A stretch of 64,000 nucleotides of DNA. It comes from Schistocephalus solidus (taxonomy: Eukaryota; Platyhelminthes; Cestoda; Diphyllobothriidea; Diphyllobothriidae). A program made the translations under genes and the position numbers. Positions 11,546 through 23,020 of the stretch are shown here, in pieces. The notes under the pieces were generated by a model that did no database searches, was not told where the DNA came from, and saw only the letters and a program-made list of their open reading frames with translations. The stretch is from positions 60,809 to 124,808 of the forward strand of contig WEDG01005134.1 of assembly GCA_017591395.1 (NCBI GenBank), read 5' to 3'. How positions within the stretch are numbered: position 1 is the first letter of the stretch; each line of letters opens with the position of its first letter.

Positions 11546-14500
11546 TGTGTCCCTGATGTTGCCCTGTTTTACTAATAAATGATTAACCAAAAGGCAGACA
11601 CAGGTTTGCAGCGTGAAAATACTTACCAGTGCTGTTTCGATAGAAATGCATTGTACTCATGAATGCATGCCTTCAGTTAACGCATATCACAAGTGATTCC
11701 AAGCAAACCGTTTAGTACTATACCAGAAAAAATTGTCTAGATATTATTGTCGCAATATTCCTCTTTCTTTCAGCCCTTCTAATCAAGATCAATGTAGCTC
11801 CAGGCATAAAGTTGACATTTTGCATCTTATATGGTATGTGCAGCACCAGTGCCTTCACATCTATGAGGATAACAGTGGAATACTTATGAGCTGTCTTTTG
11901 GGCATCTGCCCTATATGTTTTATATGTTTTACCTCAAAAGTCAAATAAAGCTGTTACGGGCACCAGCGTGTAGATATCCGTTACTTCTTAGAAGTGACCT
12001 CCGTATAACATTATTCAAACCTTCAGATGGTGTTAGCCTTCTTAACCACCAATTCATTATTGATCATTTGCATATGTATGACGTTGAGGACTATCTTAAA
12101 GTGCCTGTAAGCATCTGGGAATTAAGCATATTTTTAATGAATTTTATTGTTTTATTTGTCCATCATTTTACGGAGATAATACCATTCATAACCACTAATA
12201 CCTTTTATGTTGTGGCCTTTATCTTGCCTCTTAGTATTAATCACGTTGTAGCAGAGTCGTCTTAGCTGACGAAATCAATTTCGAAAGCATTCAAGGCATT
12301 TTTGGATTATTGCTGACATTTGCGCAATCGATAAAAAAAGCATGATTTATTTTTACCGTTTCTGTCCTACAGCAAAGCTAGCCTAAACTTATTGAATGAC
12401 AGCATATTGTTTGACGTTTGGTAACCGCGTTTCCCTTTTATGGAGAAATCTTTCCGGACAATTTTCAAAGTTGTCCCCGGTTTCCTCACTGTAGTTTGAT
12501 TATGCCTTCTTAACATAGTTCTTCAGGTCTGAATTAATTACGAACCACTAACAGTTTGTAGTTGACTTGTTCAAACCGAGTATTATCTAGCAAAAGACAT
12601 TTGAAGCATTAAGCAACAAATTACGTCTGAAATATTAAAGGTGTGGCTGCACCTACTTCAATAAGTATAAGTCAGCAGGGAACGAAACAGCAAACTTGTT
12701 ATGAATTCCTTAGACAATGGACCTTACTCATAAAATGCACGCAGATAACTTCCCACCAACTGAACCTTGGGAAATTCCGATTGCTGTAAGCACAAAATTC
12801 GTCTAATAAAGGTTTCATATTGCAATTAAATCGAAAGCGCCTTCGGACGTTAGCTATCATATCGGTATCTTGTTTGTTAATTCGAAAAACTGATAAGTCC
12901 ATGCATGGCGGAAGAATCACCTTTAACTAGTCAAAAACAAACGTTGTACTGTTTTTGCGTAAGTAAAATGTCAATGGCTGCCATGATGCGATCCTGATGA
13001 TGCTTCGTACATAGCATTATCTTCAATCTCATACATTAATATTAAGAAAATACAAGACCAGCCGACCGATTTGACGGCCGACGAGACAGAGTTCCGTAAG
13101 GAGATGAGAAGAGCCATGGAATGGTTTCGGCAAACGAAATTTAATCAAAAAAGTAATACGCAAAATGTGATTTGAAGCAAAATTGTGTTGGAATGGCAGA
13201 AAGCGAGCTGTCTAAGTACATTTCTTCAAAAATTGCGATCATTAATGAAACGAAATTGCATCTGATGACAAAGTTATTTTTATTCTATTTATGGCAGCTG
13301 GTTCGAGGAATTTGACCATAAAGCAAACTAGATAACAGTTTGTACTAATCTTAGAGACAATGAAGAGAAAGCAAGCGTGACACATTCGACCCAAACAAGA
13401 CCACAAATCTGATAGGTAAAAAAAGACTCAAAGCTAAATTGAAAAACGACTGAAAATTTTAAAAAAGCTTTATTCATGCTCTGTCCATCCGGGATTGTTG
13501 AGTTAATGAAAAATCTTCAGTGAAAATATCTGACATCCACACCTGACGTAAAACATACTTCACGAGGCCTCTCTTCTGACCTCAAGCATAGCAGAATCAA
13601 TAAGCGCTTTAACAAGTTACATTCCAAAAATCGGCTGAACGCTTACTATGCATTTAAAAGTAAGATGCGGGGGCAGAAAAACCCCAGGGACATTTAATTC
13701 TTTTGTTGATAAAAAATTTCCAGATGACAACGAAAATCATAGTTTCTTTGTCTTATAAGTAAAGGAATTAATGATCAAAGGAACGTTTGTTTAATTTTAA
13801 CTAATTAATTTCTAATTTTTTGGTAACCGATGGGTGCTTTAACAACCGGTTAAGAAATTCACTTTAAGATCACTCATGAGACATGCCAGTAGCTGCCCAA
13901 AGACTATAAGTAAAGGTGGCTAACTAATGTGGGAAAAATTAAATAGAGACGGTAATTACAATTGGGCCTTGTTCTTTGGTGCGCCCATTGAAAGGTCTCA
14001 TCATAATTGTAAAAAGCTAAAGCTTTTTGCATATTTTGTATTTCTGAAATGATGACATGGAACGCTTGTTGTGTGTACAGAGTTATTTGAACATTTGACC
14101 GTCCTGCACACGAATGTTTCATTAAAGAAAATGAGCTGACTGCTGACAAGTGATAGTGAATTTTTAAATATTCAATATTATGCACATAAGGCGTTATTAT
14201 TTGAACTTTATTTTAGATCGTGACTCAGAAACTTCCGGTTCTGTGCCCATGAGTGCAGACAAAATGGTTTCTGACATCCATTTTCAAAATCCATTTTGTT
14301 TATTCCGGTCATTAGTGAATGAACAACAACGATATCAAATGGGCCATCATGAAATAGTCAGTTTACATTTTGAATTCATGGATTGTTAATTTATCATGGC
14401 CTGTTTTCTCTGTATAAATAATTGGCAAATAAAATATTTAATACCGATAGTTTGAGAAATGTATATGAAAGTGAATATCCAGGCCAAAGTTTCCTGTTTG

Positions 14501-14578
14501 AAAGAAATAGGCGCGAACAGTCGGACCACATGTGTTCTACTCTCAGCTTTTGGTTTTGACTGTGAGCACGCAAAACCT
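11546..14578. other. Intergenic, no gene seen
   Basis: AT-rich. Open frames of up to 116 codons lack any recognisable domain and have AT-driven composition. Confidence 0.45.
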
Positions 14579-14942
14579 TAACCGGTTTTTGTAGTCTACA
14601 AAATACCATAGGGGAAGGGATGGAGGAAAAGAGGTAGTGTTTGTGGCAAGGCCGACTCCCTGCCCTGTCACGGTGTCGTGGCGGTGTGCATTCTTGGATG
14701 AGAAATGGATCACTTGTCTCGGCCGTGCGAACGAAGGATGTGATAGAAGGGGTGGGGGTAAGTTAACGTGCCTGTTGCTGGAGATGGTGTTGGCGCACAG
14801 AGGGCGACCCACTTCTCAGCCAGAAACCCACGCCTTCATGATGCCGTGACATGGTGTGCACGCACCCTTAGCATAATCATTACCTCCTCCCATTTTCACA
14901 ACCACCGCCTCTTCCTCTTTATTAGACTACAAAAACCACTTA
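14579..14942. mobile_element. Candidate MITE (non-autonomous DNA transposon)
   Basis: A perfect 15-bp inverted repeat, GGTTTTTGTAGTCTA (14584-14598) and its complement (14923-14937), extends imperfectly to about 20 bp on each side. The 364-bp span is abruptly GC-richer than its AT-rich flanks and has no transposase. A target-site duplication is not clear. It could instead be another kind of insertion with chance inverted ends. Confidence 0.45.
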
Positions 14943-17900
14943 TGTCTTTATCAATGTTTAAATGAAACATATTTCAATTTATCAATACTTGTAGGAGGTA
15001 GATCGAATATTATAGAACGGACCAGTTAGCCCTCCACTTGAGACAGTTAATGTTAACGTTCCAATAGATAAAGTTGAACGCCAATCTACTAGCTTCCCGG
15101 ATCAAACAAGCTCGGTATGGATGACACTAGATTGGTGTGTGCTTATGCTCGCTTGAATAAATACTCGATCTACAACAACCGGGGATGACAGTTGACGAGA
15201 CACTGATAAACTGTGGTTCGATGACGTGTATACAACTCATCTTCTGGATCCCATTTGTGAAATCTCTGCACCCTATCCGAGCGCTGTTGAGTGTTTCCGG
15301 TCCCAGATTTATCCAGTGTTATGATTGGCTGAAAAATGCAGAGTAAGCTTGTTTTTACTCTCCGCAATGTTCATATTATTTTATTCAGAAAGTGTATATT
15401 TCGTTGAGTTTTTACGTATCTCACACAAGCGGTCAAATACGGGAAGAGGAATTACCAGGCACGAACTTATTCAGTAATCTAGATAAATAAATGGAACAGA
15501 TAGTCTAGTTAAGGATATTTATTGGAAGGCCCGGAAATTTTTGAATTATTACCTGATAAAACCAGTACACTTTCACTGGAACAAGATATTAATAATGCGT
15601 GATCTGCATACAAATATAACGAAAGAAAGGTTTTCTTAATATATTCAAAACTTTGTGATTTAGTTTTCATCTATCAGTTCTATTATGGCTTAAAAGTCAC
15701 TGAGAAGCCTTCAAAAATATGAGAGTATGGACGCTTTTAGTTGTGCGACGTCTGTATTGGCACATATAAACAAAACCGCTGTGCTTTAATCAGCCACATG
15801 CTTTCATAAAGTATCAAAATGACATGCAAAGTTGCTAAAGAACACAGTCGATAGGTAGGCGTGTTAAACACGAACACAGGTAATGTCAAAGTGCTCTCTA
15901 AATGGAAAGAAGGGTGGTAAATCATTAAAAATGAAAATAAATGTGTATACCCATCGTTTCTGTTCAAAGGAAATAGTTTTTTCTTCAAATCTGAATTTGA
16001 TCGCACACCACGCTTTCACTCAAGGCAATATACCAAAAACGCCAAAATTAAATCAACCTCTATCCAAAACCACCTTCGTCGCGTTTGCTATGATGATCAA
16101 TCCTTGTAAGTTATTACGAGTCACCAAAACGTTTTACGTCCAATAAATGAGAAAAAAATGCATTGGAGTGGCTAGAATGGATCATACAATAATTCACTGG
16201 TCACCACGTAAGTGACTTAGTGCCAGACTTTTTCTTGGAATATATTTGGCAAAAATGAAATGCAAGCCTTACTGCGACCACATCATTTGGCTAATTCTGA
16301 CATTTCTCTGGACAAAAACATTCTACTTCAAAACATAGGTTTTCTTTTGTGGCACGAGATAAGGTGCTTCACTTAAGTAACTGATTTTATTATATAATGT
16401 AAGAATAGAGCTGGGGAAACTTATTTTACATTGCCATTTAACCATTTGTCAATATGTTTGATTATGGTCAATAGGTAAATGCATTCAGACTGTTTTCTGG
16501 TCTTATTTATTATGTTTTTATATTTTGCAAAATCGAATAAACCTGAATGACGCTGTTTCTCTTCTAATTTGCTTTCAAACATTAATCGAGTTCGATCGTG
16601 AAAATATATTCACGATAACCACCGGTTAGGTTTTCAACCGGCGACGCAGGATGTCGTCAGGTTATACCAATTTTGATGGATTGGACATTAGGACGTAAGG
16701 GGCCATATCAAAAATATCGTGCAGAACACGTTTAACAAAATGGTTCTCTCCTATGTATGAATATTTTGTTTAGAAAAAATTAAAAATTTCAACGATGTAC
16801 TTATACAAGAAGACATGAGTTAGAGGCAATCTTCCGATCTCTTTGCTTGCAAGCGAAATTTATATAAGTTTGGCTGTGCAAAACCAATTTCACGAGTATT
16901 GCAGCAGACGAATAATATAATACAAAAATAAAGAAGTGTGTTGAAACGAAATTAAGCATTGGTATGTTAGCAAATTAATTCACAAAACTAACCTGAGTCA
17001 ATTACGAGCGGTTAAAGATGATTCTTTATTAAATTGTCATTTGCACTGTATTTGAAGGAAGAGTAATTGCACGAGAGAAACATTTATAAAATTAAACTGT
17101 ATGCATGTTTCTTTTTAAAACAAGGTGTATTTAACGCTACTTATTTGTCACAACCAAACCCACTTAACGAGTTAGGAAAATGCGAATCCACATTAAACAG
17201 AAACAACAGCGGAAACTTGCTTGACGTTGTGTCTTCTTTATTGCAACAATTACTGCTATCCAAACAAACTTTCAATGGGCATATGTGGTTAGCGTATTTA
17301 TAACCGCATGACTCGAACTGCTAATTTATAAGTCATCGATTACTCGCCTGTGCATTAGATTTTGACAGCCACCTTCATATCATACATTGTGGCAGGCTTC
17401 ACCGATTAGGCCGAGGAATATAAACAGAAGCCTAGCACACTGCTTTATTTCCTGAGATGTTGCCTACATGTTCTCCAGTACGGAGCTTTGGGACCAACCA
17501 AATGTTTCTTTTTCAGTTGTTTAGCCAGCTCCGAATACAGAGTCTCATGCACTGGCCAGAATGGGCGACACGGACCGATAAGAACATAAAATTTGTCCAC
17601 AGGTAACGCAGAGCTATTTTTCTCTTATTTTCAAATTCATGAGGCTTCCTTCTGGATGTAACGGACAATTTATAGCCTGTTGGTCAGTTTTAAGTTGTAC
17701 GGACTGTGAATCTCACGCGGCAGTTTAAAGAACTAAAATTGTTTCACTCTTTTGGACTTTTTACGGATCGTACTATTAAATGTATTGAAGAATGAAATTA
17801 TATTTTCAAGAGTTTAGCTAACAACTATAAGTTATAAGTCCCTCCTTTTCCACGCTGATCATATACTACAAATAGCTCAACCTCACCCAAGGATACCTTT

Positions 17901-19200
17901 CTAAAGAACACAAGATGACAGTTCAACTCTCGATATCGACCGATGTCCTTCGAAATACTCAACAAGAAAAAGGTGCAGGGACGATGAATTTGCGGTGGAT
18001 TATAATCTGAGTACACTTGCATTGTATCTACCTCACTGTCTGCTCCATTGTCTTAGCTGGGCTTAATGTATAGACAGATTTAAGATGGCCCGAGGGTGTA
18101 AGGGGATGCTGACACACGCACTTTGGTCAAAAACAAACATGGACACTACAAAACATTGTGAGGGAAGCCTCAGAACCCAGCCGCATTGAGGTGGAGCCAT
18201 TGCAGCCTGAATGTCGGTCCTTCAGTCGGTCGCACCACACCGCACACACACACCTGACTGACCACGTGACTGGAGTAAACCTGTCATTTGACTTTTAGCG
18301 CACAGCGATAATTCAAAGCCCAACAGATTGGATTTAGTTATAAAAATGCGCTGACATGTCAAATGCAATCTCTCCCATAACTCCAGAATTAGACCATCCT
18401 CAAAGCGGGTCAGTGAAAACTGGCGTGATCACCGTTTTCATCGGACATGGTCCCCTTAACACACACACGAAATTGACCAAAACCAGGGCGTAAACAGAGT
18501 CATTGCCGTTCGAATCTATGTCTGCTAGTCAGCCAATCAACACACAACACACACTGAACTGACGGTGTGCTCTGGTATATGCGTCAGTTATCAGCCTTTC
18601 GAGTCATGGTTTCTATGAAACCGCTTTTGTCTCAGATGTATTTTGAGGACAAGTTGGTAGGTTTAAGCTTCGTTGATTTTTACTACACTACAGTGTTTTA
18701 ACACAGGTGATTTTGAATGAAAATTTGCCAGAGGAGGTCCATAGGTAATAGGCGTATAATGGCGTGCAACGTCCTGTCCGGCAGTGTTATCTAGAATAAA
18801 CAAGTCGCATGCACGCAGAAAAAGGCGTTACTGAGTTTTATTTTGTGTTGCATGGTGAAGGAACAGCTGTAGGTGCATCCTTGTTAACCTTTTTACGATT
18901 AAAGTCTATGAAATGATGAGTTTATTAGGATGCTCTAACATCACCCTGCAGAACAAGAAAATATTTGTCTTTATATATCAGGCGAATAATATGCTCTTGG
19001 ATATATGCGTCAGTTAAAAGGAATAAGAAAATAACTAGTTAATAAAAGGTAACGTTTTGTTAAATCCTACAAAAAAATATGCGTCGATTTTTACGGGAGT
19101 ATTTTTATTCAAATAAAAATGCTTTGTTTTGTTGCTACAATACTCTATCTCCTAGATGAGCGAAGTTCTAAATGCAATGTGAGGAAAACATAGACGTGTA
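14943..19200. other. Intergenic, no gene seen
   Basis: Mostly AT-rich. 18050-18600 is GC-richer, with CA-rich stretches and no open frame. A motif of about 23 bp (GCTCTGGTATATGCGTCAGTTA and a near copy) recurs at about 18571 and 18989 in direct orientation. Confidence 0.4.
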
Positions 19201-19226
19201 AGGCATACTGTACACGTTCGTAACGA

Positions 19227-19463
19227 TCAGAGAATTGAAAACGATGACCATTGCGCGTAAGGTGTGAAGTCGGTTTGGTGGGGGGAAGGCGCAGGGGTAT
19301 CGGGCGTTAGCCCAAGCTGGGAAATCGCAAGAGGCGCTGTATCGGGTGGAAAAGGCTGTGCTGTTGGGGCGGTTAAATTAGGATCAGTATGAGCCACCTG
19401 CATGTGGTTAACTAATACTAACCCGGTGCGCTCATCATAGAAGATTTTGAAATTTTTTTCCAT
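19227..19463 (-). CDS. Unrecognised ORF, proline-rich C-terminal half
   Basis: This is a 78-codon frame. The first 30 residues are mixed and charged (FKIFYDERTGLVLVNHMQV) and look like ordinary protein. The rest is rich in Pro, Thr and Ala. It is GC-richer than its surroundings. It lies just 3' of the Penelope-like element on the same strand and could be a host exon or part of an element. I do not recognise it. Confidence 0.22.
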   Translation of the reverse strand: MEKNFKIFYDERTGLVLVNHMQVAHTDPNLTAPTAQPFPPDTAPLAISQLGLTPDTPAPSPHQTDFTPYAQWSSFSIL

Positions 19464-19530
19464 TTTTTTTAGAACTGGAAACAGTCTTTTAATGGTCTTT
19501 TTAATGGTTTACAAACTCAATCTATGCGGT

Positions 19531-19737
19531 CTAACACAGAAGAACACAGATGGTATACCATACTCCCGAGAAGGTCATAACTGAAAGCCCAGGTATGCGT
19601 TTTGTCGATGATTCTGCTACTGCATGACACAACATCGAGGGTTTCGGCGCCTTAGTTGGTCCCTCAGCGTACGTTATGCGGTTTCTGTTATATGGAACAT
19701 CGAAGAAACACGTGCCTGAGCTTTTACCTAGTACCAA
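19531..19737 (-). CDS. Unrecognised ORF
   Basis: This is a 68-codon frame containing GTCFFDVPYNRNRITYAEG. It lies between the (AT)n run and the proline-rich frame, on the same strand as both that frame and the Penelope-like element. I see no domain I can name. It could be a separate exon of the same relic, or noise. Confidence 0.18.
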   Translation of the reverse strand: MVLGKSSGTCFFDVPYNRNRITYAEGPTKAPKPSMLCHAVAESSTKRIPGLSVMTFSGVWYTICVLLC

Positions 19738-19756
19738 GTACGGTTACCTATCAGTG

Positions 19757-19758
<2 letters not shown>

Positions 19759-19796
<38 letters not shown>
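19759..19796. repeat. (AT)19 microsatellite
   Basis: This is an uninterrupted AT run near the downstream end of the Penelope-like element. Confidence 0.95.
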
Positions 19797-19798
<2 letters not shown>

Positions 19799-20256
19799 TA
19801 CTGTTTATAGTACCTTTTTATAAAAAATGTGCCTTAAGTGGTTTATTCACAGTGTTTGGTTTTATTCGACACAAGTGTTCATTGAAATTATCAGTAAGAT
19901 CCATGTCGTCTAAGCGTTGATTGCGCCCGAAAATAACATCGGGAATCCGAAGGGTAGTGCCATAACAGGTTGGGCAAAGGAGCACTCCAAGGCGCGCTTG
20001 AGGGCATTATGGATACCGAACATGACCAAGGTTAGATGCTTGCTCCAGTGAGAGGGAATGTCATAGGCCTGGATTGAAAGCCCTTCGTTAAGGAATAAAA
20101 GACTGTACTGCTCACTGTATAGTTAAATCACCTCTTCCGAGCATAACCTTCATCAGTGTTATTAATTTGTTCCCGCAATGCGTGGTTTGTAGTTGACGGA
20201 TCGATATGTCCATTGATAGATTCCGTGGTCAGGTGTCACGCTTCTTGCAGCAGGCC

Positions 20257-20500
20257 TTAAAATTCGGTGGTCTTTCTGACCCAATAGTATCTTACTACCA
20301 AAGTCAAATTCTTACTCTGGCAAGGACACGTGAGTGGCCTTATGAAAAAAACTTTATCCGTTCGTCTCACAGCGAGCTCGTGCTCATGCATTCTCAAGCA
20401 AACCCGTTTGCCGGTTTCACTAAAATAATTAGCTTGAGCACAATAGCAGTCTATCCGGTAAATGACGCCAGATTTTTGGTTGAGGGGTATTGGATCTGAA
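20257..20500 (-). pseudogene. GIY-YIG endonuclease domain of the PLE, broken
   Basis: GVIYRIDC...YFSETGKRVCLRMHEHELAVRR matches the PLE GIY-YIG pattern (GVIYKIPC...YIGETGRSL..RL.EH..AV). The GIY core has become GVIYR. The YIG core has become YFS, and the Glu-Thr-Gly that follows is kept. It lies downstream of the reverse transcriptase in another frame. In intact elements this domain cuts target DNA. Confidence 0.8.
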
Positions 20501-20707
20501 GGTTGAATAAGGTACAAGCGAAATGTCGATTGTGGTGTGTAAGCCACACAATCCCAAATCCCTCCAGTGGTCTAGCGGATCATTCGGATATGCAAGCTTT
20601 ATAAGTAACTGCTCGCTTTTACTTCGGTTTTGGCTGCCCACTTGGATTTATTCGCTTCGCCTCTTGCCTATATGTCTCATTAAAACTCTCAGGATATCCA
20701 TTGACCG

Positions 20708-21560
20708 TTAAAGTCTCCGCAGAAACTGGACCTTAGCCTCATTGTTGGCTGGTTCATTGGAATGTGTTACTGCTCCACGGTATGGTGTTCTCACGCAGCT
20801 GCGTTTGTGCGAGAGAGAGTGGTTGCTAAGATAACTCAGAATGTGACAGGTGTTCGTTGTCTTCATGTTAACTGCCATTTTGAGTTCTCTTTCGCCCTCT
20901 CTGTATCCCAACACGTCGCAAAACGGTTACTGCCAATGTTTTACTTCCTCCATCGTGAAGTGGATGGTAGGGAAGTTCGAGTTTAGATTCTTTGCAAAAT
21001 AATCAAGCCTGTCCTGACTTATGGTGATGAAATGTTTTTCATAAACATACCGTACCGTAGTGATCAACAACTTGGGACTTCAGTCGCGGCAATATGATTT
21101 CAGCAATCCGGCCGGACATTAGCGACCCTGTTTGTGAACGGTTACATTGCAGGTAAAACATGTATTTAAGTTGTTTTTCAGTAGGTCAACAAAGTGCTTA
21201 AATTTGATTTTCCTGTCTGACTCGTTATAATGCACTTATGGCAAAGTAGTTACTTTTTTGACTCCGATATGTTGTGGGAAAGAGGTGAAACGTGACGTCA
21301 TATCGAAAAGTACCATCACTTCTTCATCCGTTAGGGGAACAGCCTGTAACATTCGTAAGCCACTTCTGTTGACTGGAGGTTTTGTTTTTGACCCTGGGTT
21401 ATTGACTTGAGACATTTAAACAACCACTTGACCAGGCCAAATTTCGGGGTGCTTCTTAGAGAGACGATCGGCCGAAGGGGAGGACCTGGTTTGTGGATCT
21501 TGGGTAGGGCACAGAATCTCGCGAGTGTTGTGCAGTTTTTTTTCATCTTTTGACAGTCAG
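20708..21560 (-). pseudogene. Penelope-type reverse transcriptase, broken
   Basis: Minus-strand pieces follow the PLE reverse transcriptase order. RFCALPKIHKPGPPLRPIVS lies at about 21509-21450. DEEVMVLFDMTSRFTSFP follows at about 21320-21265 and holds the first catalytic Asp region. After a frameshift comes GSLMSGRIAEIILPRLKS at about 21130-21080. RYVYEKHFITISQDRLDYF follows at about 21050-20995, then a SYLSNHSLSHKRSCVRT-type segment at about 20840-20790. The normal motif C is YVDD; here it reads YVYE, so the catalytic aspartates are gone. This would have copied element RNA into DNA. Confidence 0.85.
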
Positions 21561-21949
21561 TCTGCGTTATTGCTGTTTACTTTCGAAGGCTTACCACGTC
21601 CTTGTTTTTATTACCTATTGGCGTCTTTTTCATCTAACCCTCGTGAGGGGTATAGGCAGTTATATCGCCCAAGTTGCCTCCACATCGTCGAAGAAGTCCT
21701 CGTTGTTCAAATTCACCGTCGGCCATCCTTTGTTGGCTGGAAGTAGAACAATGTTCTTGTCGGTCTTTAGCGTCATTAACGATTCACTTGCTTGCTTATT
21801 ACCTAAATTTTTAATAACATAATAATAACTAATTTTATATATTAAACCTTAAATAAAATAACGGCTTCATTGCAAATCATTTAAGGGGCGCATAAAAGCA
21901 GGAAAATTATGTAGAATCCTAACTATTGCACAATATCAGTACTAAGTAA

Positions 21950-23020
21950 ACTGTCCATTTGCCTTTATGATAGCAAAACGACTGTCCGACATGGAGTTTT
22001 TCAGGTTGTCTATAAGAGTTTGTTCAATGTGAGTATTCCACACAAAATCAAGTTTTTCTTGCATTGAAAGACCTTTCTCTGCTTTATGTCAGTGCAAAAA
22101 CGTTTACAATTGGATTTAAATCGGCACTTTTCGGAAATATAAATATAATTTGCAGAACATATGCGCAGAAGCTTGCTGTTATCCGAACATTTCGACTATC
22201 GTTGTAAACTTTATAAAATTAAGTTTCTTTAAAGCGATTTATTCAGGCAATATTCTCTATGTTCTGTGTCGATCCATACCGCTAAAGCCAATGGCATGCT
22301 TTTTTATGTCGAGGAACGCCTTGTTTTTATATGTTTTCGTTGTCGACCGCCAGGTCTTTCGTTCTCCAAAATTGGTGGCCAAGAAAACAATCAGACGTTG
22401 GCAGTTCTTGAAAGATTCTGTCGATTTAGTCCGTTCTCTGAGTACGCTTTTCCATCATATGTCTATCTGGACTGACTTTTCCGGCATATTTAAAAACAAG
22501 TTTTCGTCAAAAAAGAACACACTCTTTGAGAATGATCACCTGAAATCAATGCATTGCTTAACAAATACAGAAACGTTCACTTCTAGGTTTTCTATTTGAA
22601 AGAGCTTGGATGTGGCAATTTGCCTGGTACAGTCCACATTCCTGCAGGATTATTTTGATTAACTTCACAGGGAACATTGGCAAATGTTCCCTCGTGAATT
22701 ATTTTCAATGAGCATATGATGATACTTTTGTTAATGTACGCTAAATAAATCTTCATTTTGCTTACTCGTTGACCTCTTGGTCGGCTTTGATTACTTCTTG
22801 GCATGGTTCGATCATAATATATGGGCCGCAGTGACGTTACTTCTATCGAAAGTACTAGATAATGACTTGCGTGGCCCTCCTTCCGCTGAAGGTTTCCGTA
22901 TGCCTTTATACTCACCTGCAGATAGATATTGTTTAAACATATTTCTCGTATGGTGTAACAGATAAAAATGACGGCGTGTAGGTACTTTTTTATATATACT
23001 TCTTTAAAGTCCAAAGTATC
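21950..23020 (-). pseudogene. Tc1/mariner-type transposase relic
   Basis: The minus strand preserves pieces of the DDE domain: VFFFDENLFLNMPEKSVQ at about 22527-22475, where the Asp begins the catalytic triad; then SADLNPI at about 22132-22112, the counterpart of the SPDLNPIEN motif around the second Asp; and WNTHIEQTLIDNLKNSMSD at about 22045-21990, matching the family C-terminus. Stops and frameshifts separate them. The N-terminal DNA-binding half (about 22600-23020) is barely recognisable. The plus-strand frame at 22150-22599 is a shadow of this relic. Confidence 0.7.

Larger units (their letters stand above)
19800..21840 (-). mobile_element. Penelope-like element (PLE), degenerate
   Basis: The minus strand shows, in order, a Penelope-type reverse transcriptase and a GIY-YIG endonuclease, the arrangement that defines endonuclease-bearing PLEs. 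Frames are interrupted many times, so the element is dead. The upstream limit, near 21840, is where recognisable PLE-type sequence begins. The downstream limit is uncertain: after the endonuclease the relic seems to continue to about 19800, next to the (AT)n run. I did not find terminal repeats. Confidence 0.85.

Noticed and set aside
20120..20175. Hammerhead ribozyme in the PLE 3' region (minus-strand ACTGATGAAGG)
   Set aside because: CTGATGA is followed by no helix II and no GAAA at a suitable distance; the stretch fits translated PLE sequence better.
22150..22599. 149-codon plus-strand frame as a gene
   Set aside because: It is the antisense shadow of the Tc1/mariner-type transposase relic, which shows the family motifs on the minus strand.
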